Origin: JBDTMT01 sp033764095
GTDB taxonomy: Bacteria; Desulfobacterota; Binatia; HRBIN30; CADEER01
Reading direction: 5' to 3'
NCBI GenBank assembly: GCA_033764095.1
Contig: JANRJF010000422.1
Span: 1 to 13,097 of the forward strand
Length of the DNA stretch: 13,097 nucleotides
Shown here: positions 6,507 through 12,638 of the stretch, one piece after another
Layout: every line of letters starts with the position of its first letter
Numbering within the stretch: position 1 is the stretch's first letter
The notes under the pieces: model-generated
Database searches by the model: none
What the model saw: only the letters and a program-made list of their open reading frames with translations
Told to the model about the DNA's origin: nothing
Made by a program: the position numbers and the translations under genes

Positions 6507-7229
6507 GTGCGCAGGTCGACCGTACTCGCCGCGGCGGTGCTCGCCGGATTCCTCGCCTCCCCGGCAGCGGCGCACCTGGCACTGGTCTTTCCGCCCTCGC
6601 GCGCCGGCGGCGACGTACTGAAGGAAGGACCGTGCGGCCAGGCGGGCTCGACGCGCAGCGGCCACGTCACCGCGTTGGTCGCCGGCCGCGACCTGGAGGT
6701 CGTCTGGGACGAATACGTCGACCATCCCGGCCACTTTCGCATCGCCTTCGATGCCGACGGCGATGACGACTTCGTCGACCCGGCGTGTCTCTCCGGCTGC
6801 CAGACGCGCGCGCCGCAGATCGAGCGCTACTCGAACGCCGCCGTACTGCTCGACGGCATCGCCGACACCGCCGGCGGCGAGGGGCGCGCGACCATCACGC
6901 TGCCCGACATCGACTGCGACACCTGCACGCTGCAGGTGATTCAGGTGATGTACGACAAACCACCGTACGCGCCCGGCACCAACGACATCTACTACCAATG
7001 CGCCGACCTGGTGCTGCGCCGCGCCGCCGCCGGCTGCGCCGGCGATTGCGACGGCGACGGCCGGGTGACGGTCGCCGAGCTCATCCGCGCCGTCGGCATC
7101 GCGCTGGGCAGCACTGCCATCGACGACTGCCGCGCCGCCGACGCCAACGGCGATGGTCAGGTCACCGTGGAAGACCTGATCGCCGACGTGGAAGCGGCGC
7201 TGGCGGCGTGCACGTCGCGAGCGCGGTGA
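6507..7229 (+). CDS. secreted LPMO-like protein with C-terminal dockerin-like EF-hand pair
   Basis: Exported protein of 240 aa. A signal peptide (1-22: RR, hydrophobic stretch, then PAAA) should be cleaved before H23, leaving an N-terminal histidine, the hallmark of copper lytic polysaccharide monooxygenases. The next part (23-172) resembles what I recall as the SCE4755 family of polysaccharide-monooxygenase-like proteins: P-C43-G, H53, then D72-H73-P-G-H76, C137-x2-C140 and a final YYQC165 strand. H53, H73 and H76 are candidates for the second copper ligand. Residues 177-235 form two dockerin-type calcium loops, D180-D182-D184-E191 and D212-N214-D216-D223, bracketed by cysteines 177, 181, 208 and 235. 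No cohesin or scaffoldin is in view. The GTG start gives an ideal signal peptide. Enzyme activity and substrate are inferred only. Confidence 0.8.
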   Translation: MRRSTVLAAAVLAGFLASPAAAHLALVFPPSRAGGDVLKEGPCGQAGSTRSGHVTALVAGRDLEVVWDEYVDHPGHFRIAFDADGDDDFVDPACLSGCQTRAPQIERYSNAAVLLDGIADTAGGEGRATITLPDIDCDTCTLQVIQVMYDKPPYAPGTNDIYYQCADLVLRRAAAGCAGDCDGDGRVTVAELIRAVGIALGSTAIDDCRAADANGDGQVTVEDLIADVEAALAACTSRAR

Positions 7230-7295
7230 GCCACGCCCGTTCGGAGCCTGACCAACTTGATTCAGACGAGGCGGTCCGCGACAAAGGTCGATTCC

Positions 7296-9086
7296 ATGTC
7301 GCTGCTGCTCAGTTGCCAGTCGGTGAGCAAGGCGTTCGGCGCCGCGCCGCTGTTCGCCGACCTGTCGTTCGGCATCGCCGCCGGCGACCGCGTCGGCCTG
7401 GTGGGGCCGAACGGCTGCGGCAAGTCGACCCTGCTGCGCCTGCTCGCCGGCCTGGAGCCGCCCGACAGCGGCACGCGGGCGGCGCGCAAGCTGCTGCGTC
7501 TGGCCTACGTCCCGCAGGACGCGCGCTTCGACCCCGAGCTCAGCGTCGAGGACGTGGTGACCGCGGCGGTGGGCGAGGAGCCCGGCGACGATCCCGCGGC
7601 GCGCTACGCGCGCATCGGTGCGACGCTGGCGCGCGTCGGTTTTCCCGACCCGCGCCAGCGTGCCGCAACCCTCTCGGGCGGCTGGGCCAAGCGCCTCGCC
7701 ATCGCCTGCGCGCTGGTGCAGGCCCCCGAGCTTCTGCTGATGGACGAGCCGACCAACCACCTCGACGTGGAGGGCATCCTGTGGCTGGAGCGGCTGCTGC
7801 GCAGCGACGCGCAGGCGTACCTGGTGGTCAGCCACGACCGCTACTTCCTGGAGAACGTCGCCACCCGCATCATCGAGCTCAACCCCTGCTACGCCAGCGG
7901 CGTGCTCGACCACCGCGGCCGCTACAGCGAGTTCCTGGAGAAGAAGGACGAGGTGTTGCGCGGCCAGGAGAGCTACCGCGACAGCCTGGCGAACCGCGTC
8001 CGGCGCGAGATCGAGTGGCTGCAGCGCGGCGCCAAGGCGCGCACCCGCAAGTCCTCGGCGCGCATCGAGGCCGCCGCCGCGCTGCAGGTCGAGCACGCGT
8101 CGGTGGCGGCGCGCACCGCGGCGCGCAGCGCGCAGCTGGAGTTCACCGCATCGGAGCGGCGCACCAAGCGCCTGCTGGTCGCCGAGGGTCTGGCGGCGCG
8201 CGTCGGCGAGCGCACGCTGTTCGCCGATCTCGACCTGACGCTGACGCCGGGCATGCGGTTGGGCGTGCTGGGGCCGAACGGCAGCGGCAAGTCGACGCTG
8301 CTGCGCGTGCTCGCCGGCGAGCTCGCCGCATCGGCCGGCCGCGTCACGCCGGCGCCCGACCTGCGCGTCGTCTACCTGAGCCAGCAGCGCGAACAGATCG
8401 ATCCCGCTACCACGCTGCGCCGCGCCCTGGCGCCGGAGGGCGACCAGGTGGTCTTCCAGGATCGGCCGGTGCACGTCGCCGGCTGGGCGCGCCGCTTCCT
8501 CTTCTCCGGCCCGCAGCTGGAGATGCCGATCGGTCGCCTCTCCGGTGGCGAGCGGGCGCGCGTCGCCATCGCGCGCTTGATGCTGCAACCGGCCGACGTG
8601 CTGATGCTCGACGAGCCGACCAACGACCTCGACATCCCGACGCTCGAGATCCTGGAAGAGAACCTCCTCGCCCTGCCGGGGGCGCTGGTGCTGGTGACGC
8701 ACGATCGCTACCTCTTCGAGCGCGTCAGCACGACGGTGCTGGCGCTCGACGGCAACGGCACCGCGCAGCCGTTCGCCGACTACGCGCAATGGGAAGCCGC
8801 GCAGCGCGCGCGCGACGCTGCCGCGACGCCGCCGGTCGCGGCGGCGAGGCCCGCCCAACCGGCGAGCGCGGCGAAGAAGCGCACGTACAAGGAGCAGCGC
8901 GAGCTGTCGCGCATCGAGGCCGACATCGCCGGCGCCGAGGCGGCGGTCGCCGCCTGCCGTGCCGCGATCGACGATCCCGCCGTGGCTGCCGACGCCGCGG
9001 CGCTGCAGCAGCGCTACGCCGAGTTGCAGGCCGCCGAGGCGCGCGTCGAGCACCTGTACGCGCGCTGGGCCGAGCTCGAGGGTTGA
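7296..9086 (+). CDS. uup: ABC-F ATPase, Uup-like
   Basis: Soluble protein of 596 aa with two ATP-binding cassettes in tandem and no membrane segment, as in ABC-F ribosome-associated factors. Cassette 1: Walker A GPNGCGKST (37-45), signature LSGGW (127-131), Walker B with E151 and H180. Cassette 2: GPNGSGKST (326-334), LSGGE (415-419), MLDEP with E440 and H469. An arginine-rich linker lies near 232-262. The C-terminal part (about 525-596) is a KKRTYKEQRELSRIE-type coiled coil as in Uup, which in E. coli is linked to transposon excision, branched DNA and ribosome function. The frame is open from 7257, but ATG 7296 has an AAAGG 8 bases upstream and begins directly with the first ABC strand. It ends convergent with a methyltransferase gene. 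Confidence 0.93.
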   Translation: MSLLLSCQSVSKAFGAAPLFADLSFGIAAGDRVGLVGPNGCGKSTLLRLLAGLEPPDSGTRAARKLLRLAYVPQDARFDPELSVEDVVTAAVGEEPGDDPAARYARIGATLARVGFPDPRQRAATLSGGWAKRLAIACALVQAPELLLMDEPTNHLDVEGILWLERLLRSDAQAYLVVSHDRYFLENVATRIIELNPCYASGVLDHRGRYSEFLEKKDEVLRGQESYRDSLANRVRREIEWLQRGAKARTRKSSARIEAAAALQVEHASVAARTAARSAQLEFTASERRTKRLLVAEGLAARVGERTLFADLDLTLTPGMRLGVLGPNGSGKSTLLRVLAGELAASAGRVTPAPDLRVVYLSQQREQIDPATTLRRALAPEGDQVVFQDRPVHVAGWARRFLFSGPQLEMPIGRLSGGERARVAIARLMLQPADVLMLDEPTNDLDIPTLEILEENLLALPGALVLVTHDRYLFERVSTTVLALDGNGTAQPFADYAQWEAAQRARDAAATPPVAAARPAQPASAAKKRTYKEQRELSRIEADIAGAEAAVAACRAAIDDPAVAADAAALQQRYAELQAAEARVEHLYARWAELEG

Positions 9087-9135
9087 GTCACCGGCACCGG
9101 AAGGGCTGAGCCAGGCTGGACACGGCCGTGCTGCG

Positions 9136-9152
9136 GCGCGCTTCAGGCGCGC
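9136..9152. terminator. possible hairpin between convergent genes
   Basis: GCGCGC (9136-9141), TTCAG, GCGCGC (9147-9152) lies at the meeting point of the Uup gene and the convergent methyltransferase, overlapping the last codons of the latter. A 10-bp palindrome is at 9121-9130. There is no T-run, and simple GC runs are common here, so this is weak. Confidence 0.25.
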
Positions 9153-9868
9153 GCGCTGAACGCGGCGCAGGGGGCGGCGGCGCGGAAGTCGTCGAAGACG
9201 CTGGGGCTGGCGTCGGGCGCCAGCGCGAGCCGATGCCAGGCCGGATCGCGGAAGCCGACCTCGCGCAGCGCCGCGAGGTAGGTGTCCGGCCGCCAGTAGT
9301 AGTTGACGATCGAGAAGGTGCGGCCCTCCGGCAGCACGAACTCGTAGGTGATCGGCGCCCCTTCGACGTCGACGCCGGGACCGAGCTTGCGCAAGCCGTG
9401 CGCCGCCAGGTCGCGCACCGCGCCGGCGCCGTCGGCGGTGTAGTCGTTGACGCCGATCAGCCGCCCGCCCGGACGCAGGTGGGTGAACGCGACCGCGCAC
9501 ATGCGGCGCAAGGTGTCGCGGTTGGGAGCGTAGTTGAGCAGGTATGCCGCCACCACCAGGTCGAACGTGCCAGGCTCGATGAGCGCGCCGGCGTCGCCGA
9601 CCAGGTACTCGCAGCCGAGCGGCTGCGCCGCTTCCGCCTGCCGCGCCAGTCGGATCATCTCGGCGGACAGATCGACGCCGAGCGCGCGCGCGGCGCCGCG
9701 CGCCTTCATGCGCCGCGTGTAGAATCCGTCGCCGCAGGCGAGATCGAGCACGCGCTGGCCGCGCAGGTCGCCGGCCAGCCGCTCGAGCGTGTACGCCTCC
9801 AGCGACAGGCGCCACGGCGCCCGCTTTGCCTCGCCATAGCGGGCGCCGATCGCGTCGTAGTCCGCCAT
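9143..9868 (-). CDS. class I SAM-dependent methyltransferase
   Basis: Cytosolic protein of 241 aa beginning MADYDAIGARYGEAKR, a typical start of Methyltransf_25/UbiE-like enzymes. Motif I is VLDLACGDGFYTR (40-52), the strand-2 acidic residue is in GVDLS (64-68), and the VGDAG and LVVAAYLLNYAP stretches form the rest of the SAM pocket. The substrate is unknown. The frame stays open upstream to 10162, but that extension runs antisense to the small gene at 9971. The start at 9868 fits the domain exactly and lies 8 bases from a TATGGC -10 candidate. It is divergent from the small coiled-coil gene, with 102 bp between starts. Confidence 0.88.
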   Translation of the reverse strand: MADYDAIGARYGEAKRAPWRLSLEAYTLERLAGDLRGQRVLDLACGDGFYTRRMKARGAARALGVDLSAEMIRLARQAEAAQPLGCEYLVGDAGALIEPGTFDLVVAAYLLNYAPNRDTLRRMCAVAFTHLRPGGRLIGVNDYTADGAGAVRDLAAHGLRKLGPGVDVEGAPITYEFVLPEGRTFSIVNYYWRPDTYLAALREVGFRDPAWHRLALAPDASPSVFDDFRAAAPCAAFSARA

Positions 9869-9876
9869 CGGGCGCC

Positions 9877-9906
9877 GCCATAGCGCCGGGCGGGCGGCGG
9901 CGCCAA
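9877..9906 (-). promoter_or_regulatory. candidate promoter of methyltransferase gene, leaderless type
   Basis: On the minus strand: TTGGCG (9901-9906), 18 bp, TATGGC (9877-9882), then 8 bases to the ATG at 9868, with no Shine-Dalgarno. Confidence 0.4.
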
Positions 9907-9970
9907 CCCGCGGGTGGGTTGCGTTCGGCGCGCGCCTCGCTGAGGATCCGCCGCCGGAGGAGGGACGACG

Positions 9971-10222
9971 ATGTCGGACGAGCAGGACGTGCAGGCGGAG
10001 TTGGAGCGGCTGCGGCAGGAGAACGCCGCGTTGAAGGCGGCGAAGCCGAAGCCCGGCCAGTTCAGCATGAAGGTCAGCGAGAAGGGCGGCCTCAGCATCT
10101 ACGGGCTGGGACGCTTCCCGGTGACGCTGTACCAGGAGCAGTGGGGCAAGTTGCTCGAGCACGCCGACGAGATCCGCGCCTTCATCAGCGCCAACCAGGC
10201 GCAGCTGAAGAAGAAGGAGTAG
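9971..10222 (+). CDS. small conserved-looking protein with N-terminal coiled coil
   Basis: Protein of 83 aa, no signal peptide or membrane segment. Residues 5-25 (QDVQAELERLRQENAALKA) form a leucine-zipper-like coiled coil that could dimerise it. A lysine/proline hinge follows, then a compact block containing SEKGGLSIYGLGRFPVTLY and EQWGKLL, and a helical, lysine-rich end. The block has the look of a conserved domain of small bacterial proteins of unknown function; I have no name for it and assign no role. A strong GGAGGAGG (9956-9963) lies 7 bases before the ATG, so efficient translation is expected. It may be driven by TTGCGT (9919-9924), 17 bp, GAGGAT (9942-9947). Confidence 0.85.
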   Translation: MSDEQDVQAELERLRQENAALKAAKPKPGQFSMKVSEKGGLSIYGLGRFPVTLYQEQWGKLLEHADEIRAFISANQAQLKKKE

Positions 10223-10224
10223 GC

Positions 10225-10279
10225 CCGGCGGCGCGCGGTCGCTTTCTTCTCGCCGGCTGGTTGGTTACGGTCGCGCGCC
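10225..10279 (+). terminator. possible stem-loop after small gene
   Basis: In the gap before the hydrolase, CCGGCG (10225-10230) pairs with CGCCGG (10251-10256), and GGCGCGCG (10230-10237) with CGCGCGCC (10272-10279). The two pairings exclude each other in part, and there is a pyrimidine run (TTTCTTCT) in the loop but no T-tract after either stem. Confidence 0.25.
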
Positions 10280-10294
10280 GTTCAGGGAGGACGT

Positions 10295-11092
10295 ATGGCG
10301 GAGGTCGATCTCAACCGGCCGGATGCGCTGGCCGACTTCGAGCGCCGGCAGGTGACGCTGCAGGGCAGGACCAAGCTGGTGTTCGTCGCCGGCGCGGGCC
10401 CGGCGGTGATCGTGATGACCGAGATGCCGGGCATCCACCCGCACGTCGGCCGCTTCGCGCGCTGGGTGCGCGACGCCGGCTTCACCGTCTGGATGCCGCA
10501 GCTGTTCGGCACGCCCGGCAAGGTGCCGACCATTCCGTACTTCCTCGGCTCGATCGGCCGCGCCTGCATCAGCGCGGAGTTTCGCGCCTTCGCCGCCAAC
10601 GCCTCCAGCCCGGTGACGCAGTGGCTGCGGGCGCTCGCGGCGCACGCCCATCCGCTCTGCGGCGGCAAGGGCGTCGGCGCCATCGGCATGTGCTTCACCG
10701 GCAACTTCGCCCTGTCGATGATGCTCGAGCCGGCGGTGCTGGCGCCGGTGCTGTCGCAGCCATCGCTCCCGCTCGGCAAGCCGGGCGGTATGCACATCGC
10801 GCCCGAGGAGCTGGCGGCGGTGAAGGCGCGCCTGGAGCGCGAGGACCTCACCGTGCTCGCCTACCGCTTCGCCGGCGACCGCTTCTGCCGCGCCGAGCGC
10901 TTCGCCGCCTACCAGGCGGCGCTCGGCGACCGCTTCCAGGCGCGCGTGCTGCCCGACGAGGCGGCCAATCCGAACTCGCCGATGAGTAACCCGCACAGCG
11001 TCGTCACCACCCACCTGATCGACGAGCAGAATCAGCCGACGCGGCAGGCGGTGGACGAGATCCTCGGCTTCTTCACGACGCGATTGACGTGA
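10295..11092 (+). CDS. dienelactone hydrolase family protein
   Basis: Cytosolic alpha/beta hydrolase of 265 aa. The nucleophile elbow is G131-M-C133-F-T-G136, with cysteine as in dienelactone hydrolases rather than the usual serine. E43 in MTEMPGIHPH corresponds to the DLH glutamate that activates the cysteine. D195 (GDRF) and H234 (NPHS) are the likely remaining triad members. DLH enzymes open lactones in chlorocatechol breakdown, but most relatives act on unknown esters or lactones. AGGGAGG ends 4 bases before the ATG. It lies 72 bp after the small coiled-coil gene in the same direction and may share its transcript. Confidence 0.92.
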   Translation: MAEVDLNRPDALADFERRQVTLQGRTKLVFVAGAGPAVIVMTEMPGIHPHVGRFARWVRDAGFTVWMPQLFGTPGKVPTIPYFLGSIGRACISAEFRAFAANASSPVTQWLRALAAHAHPLCGGKGVGAIGMCFTGNFALSMMLEPAVLAPVLSQPSLPLGKPGGMHIAPEELAAVKARLEREDLTVLAYRFAGDRFCRAERFAAYQAALGDRFQARVLPDEAANPNSPMSNPHSVVTTHLIDEQNQPTRQAVDEILGFFTTRLT

Positions 11093-11119
11093 GGGTGGTG
11101 GCGCACAGTCGCACGCATG

Positions 11120-11189
11120 GGCGAGGCCAGCCGTGCGCCTACGGCTTGTATAGGGGCTCGCCTTGGCGCAGACAGGGGCGAGGCGAGCC
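11120..11189. repeat. intergenic element with alternative GGCGAG/CTCGCC hairpins
   Basis: The left part folds as a nested stem: GGCGAGGCC (11120-11128) with GGGCTCGCC (11154-11162), 8 of 9 pairs, around AGCCGT (11129-11134) and ACGGCT (11141-11146). The arm GGCTCGCCT (11155-11163) can instead pair perfectly with AGGCGAGCC (11181-11189). These are mutually exclusive folds in the space between the convergent hydrolase and cysteine-rich mini-protein genes. The sequence looks like a dispersed intergenic repeat; its copy number is unknown. Confidence 0.5.
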
Positions 11190-11192
11190 TAG

Positions 11193-11247
11193 CTTTGCAC
11201 ACAAAAGTCCGCCTGCACATGAAACCGGCGGGCTGCACATAAAGCCC
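11193..11247. repeat. three consecutive mini-hairpins with a shared GCACA loop
   Basis: Hairpin 1: CTTT (11193-11196) and AAAG (11204-11207) around GCACACA. Hairpin 2: CCGCC (11209-11213) and GGCGG (11227-11231) around TGCACATGAAACC. Hairpin 3: GGGCT (11230-11234) and AGCCC (11243-11247) around GCACATAA. Stems differ in sequence while the loops share GCACAY followed by A-rich bases. Hairpins 2 and 3 overlap by two bases. No gene overlaps this stretch. It is downstream of both flanking convergent genes, so a role at transcript ends is possible. Confidence 0.5.
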
Positions 11248-11255
11248 GATCCGCT

Positions 11256-11483
11256 TCAGGCGCTCGGTTCCGGCGGTCGGTAGTCAGCACAATCGCACTG
11301 GATCGGCTGGCTAGCTCCTTCCGCTTCCCCGATCGGGCCGCTGGTCTGCCGAGCGTACTCGATGTGCCAGGCGTGCCCGCAGGCGAGGCGCTGGCAACTT
11401 ACGATCGTGGGCGCGGCGGTTCGAACTGCACGGGTCTCCAGAATCCGACATCGCTGCCGACAGATGTCGCAAGCCAGCATCAT
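11256..11483 (-). CDS. cysteine-rich mini-protein, putative zinc ribbon
   Basis: Protein of 75 aa with no recognised family. Cysteines lie at 5, 8, 12, 30, 35, 63 and 65, with H37 in CGH. The pairs CDIC (5-8) and C30-x4-C35-G-H37 suggest one zinc site, and the C63-D-C65 tail may add to it. The start is set at ATG 11483 because it overlaps the stop of the upstream membrane-protein gene as ATGA, a standard translational coupling. A TTG at 11498 would lengthen it by five residues only. No signal peptide is visible. Function unknown; it probably works with the coupled membrane protein. Confidence 0.6.
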   Translation of the reverse strand: MMLACDICRQRCRILETRAVRTAAPTIVSCQRLACGHAWHIEYARQTSGPIGEAEGASQPIQCDCADYRPPEPSA

Positions 11484-11944
11484 TGCGGCGCCATCCAAAC
11501 AATTTGTCCGTCGGCATCGGTGAACGCCATAAGCGGCTTTCCCTGCGCAAGCGCGAGAGCAGCGCGCGCCCTGCGGTCTGCGTCGAACAACCTGAACCCT
11601 ACACCGGCAGTGTTGATGGCCAGTTCCAAGCGCGGGGTGCCGTCTGCGTCAGAAAACGCGAGAGACGGGCCGGACGCGTCGATACTCAGGCCGCCACGTG
11701 GTATGCCGTTCGGATCGTAGAATCGAAGTCCGGGGCCGCCTGCTATTGCGAGTGCGGCGCGAGGCTTGCCGGCGGCATCCACGAGCGTCAGCTTGGTCAC
11801 TTCAATTTCGGTTGGTCGGGTTGCCGCACCCAGGAGCGTGGCCGACAGCAGTACCAAGACGACGACGAAGCCCCCCGAGCGCAGCCGGCGATTCTGTCGC
11901 TCCAAAGCTTCAAGGCGGCGCGTGAGCGATTCGAGGTTGGTCAT
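11480..11944 (-). CDS. membrane-anchored protein with tandem ~21-residue repeats
   Basis: Protein of 154 aa, family not recognised. Residues 1-22 are a charged, heptad-like helix rich in Arg, Glu and Leu; 25-41 form a single membrane segment; the rest should lie outside the cytoplasm. From residue 50 there are about five repeats of roughly 21 residues with the pattern hydrophobic-D-x-x-G-x-x-R-x-x-L-x-I (for example LVDAAGKPRAALAI at 54-67 and FSDADGTPRLELAI at 97-110). This suggests a stacked beta structure. A GGAGG lies 7 bases before the ATG. The promoter has a near-identical twin in front of the J-domain gene. The stop overlaps the next gene as ATGA. Confidence 0.75.
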   Translation of the reverse strand: MTNLESLTRRLEALERQNRRLRSGGFVVVLVLLSATLLGAATRPTEIEVTKLTLVDAAGKPRAALAIAGGPGLRFYDPNGIPRGGLSIDASGPSLAFSDADGTPRLELAINTAGVGFRLFDADRRARAALALAQGKPLMAFTDADGQIVWMAPQ

Positions 11945-11951
11945 CGGTGGC

Positions 11952-11956
11952 CCTCC
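11952..11956 (-). promoter_or_regulatory. ribosome binding site of repeat-protein gene
   Basis: GGAGG on the minus strand, 7 bases before the ATG at 11944. Its presence sets this gene apart from its promoter twin at 12597-12624, where the start codon follows the -10 too closely for a leader. Confidence 0.75.
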
Positions 11957-11965
11957 ATCGCGCCG

Positions 11966-11993
11966 ATTCTAGGCGACCGGCGCGCCCTTCCAA
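11966..11993 (-). promoter_or_regulatory. promoter copy A, upstream of membrane repeat-protein gene
   Basis: On the minus strand: TTGGAA (11988-11993), 16 bp, TAGAAT (11966-11971), five of six matches to TATAAT. The start codon is 21 bases further on. It lies within a 40-bp block (11961-12000) matching 12592-12631 at 33 of 40 positions without gaps. Confidence 0.65.
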
Positions 11994-12053
11994 GCGCGAA
12001 TCGCGTTAGCAGACACGCGCCTAGAGGGACGGGTCGTACCAAAAGTCGGGCGG

Positions 12054-12587
12054 CTATCGGACGACGGCCGTTAGTAAGAGCCACGCCAGAAACAACAGCC
12101 ACGCGTATGTCAGCGCCCTCTGCACCGGCGGCAATTCGGTTGGGTGGCGCGCCGAGCGCCGACTCGACCCTTGAACTGGGCTCGGTCGTTCCGCCCGTGC
12201 GCGAGCTGCGGCGGCGCGCTCAAGGGCGGCGAGGCACGTCCCACAGAATCGGACACCGCTGACGGAGGTCGTTCCGATCTGATCGCAGAACAGGCGGTTG
12301 CTGCACGCGCTGCAGCCGAAGCATTTGCAAAGGTCCGTTCTTGCTGCGGCTTCGGGGCGACCCCGTGGCGGTCGCCTCTCCGTTCTCGGCGGTGGATGGA
12401 CCGGTGCTCGCCCAACTTGCTCAAGGGCGATGTCGTAGGCCGCCACAAGGTTCTGAAACGCGACCTTCGAACCGCCGTTGTCGGGGTGCGCCCGCTTCGC
12501 GAGCCGCCGATACGCTCGGCGCACGTCGTCGAGCGATGCGTCAGGGAGAAGGTCGAGCGCCTTCAGCGCTGCGGCGCCGTCAATCAT
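12054..12587 (-). CDS. J-domain protein with cysteine cluster and C-terminal membrane anchor
   Basis: Protein of 177 aa. Residues 1-60 are a J-domain with the Hsp70-activating HPD at 34-36 in RLAKRAHPDNGGS. A proline/arginine-rich linker follows. A cluster of seven cysteines (87, 89, 92, 95, 101, 115, 118) probably binds zinc and differs from the CxxCxGxG repeats of DnaJ. A second basic linker leads to one hydrophobic segment (about 159-175) ending two residues from the C-terminus, so it looks tail-anchored with the J-domain in the cytoplasm. It would recruit DnaK to a membrane site. No DnaK or GrpE gene is nearby. The ATG at 12587 lies 9 bases after the -10 and has no Shine-Dalgarno. Confidence 0.82.
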   Translation of the reverse strand: MIDGAAALKALDLLPDASLDDVRRAYRRLAKRAHPDNGGSKVAFQNLVAAYDIALEQVGRAPVHPPPRTERRPPRGRPEAAARTDLCKCFGCSACSNRLFCDQIGTTSVSGVRFCGTCLAALERAAAARARAERPSPVQGSSRRSARHPTELPPVQRALTYAWLLFLAWLLLTAVVR

Positions 12588-12596
12588 TGGGCGCCG

Positions 12597-12624
12597 ATTC
12601 TAGGGGAGCGGTGCGAGGTTCCAA
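12597..12624 (-). promoter_or_regulatory. promoter copy B, upstream of J-domain gene
   Basis: On the minus strand: TTGGAA (12619-12624), 16 bp, TAGAAT (12597-12602), then 9 bases to the ATG. Same boxes and spacing as copy A at 11966-11993; similarity extends to 12592-12631. Confidence 0.65.
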
Positions 12625-12638
12625 GCGGGAACTGCAAC

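Noticed and set aside
6785..9109. 774-aa plus-strand frame
   Set aside because: Frame-shifted shadow of the LPMO-like and ABC-F genes, made of arginine- and alanine-rich stretches.
6366..9881. 1171-aa open frame on the minus strand
   Set aside because: Runs antisense through the LPMO-like and ABC-F genes and out of frame through a methyltransferase; the translation is compositionally extreme and has no domain.
9143..10162. 339-aa version of the second methyltransferase
   Set aside because: The extra N-terminus is antisense to the well-supported small gene at 9971-10222, while the methyltransferase domain begins exactly at ATG 9868.
11483..12262. 259-aa plus-strand frame opposite the membrane repeat protein
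   Set aside because: The minus strand has a ribosome binding site, a promoter, a membrane segment and regular repeats; the plus frame has none of these.
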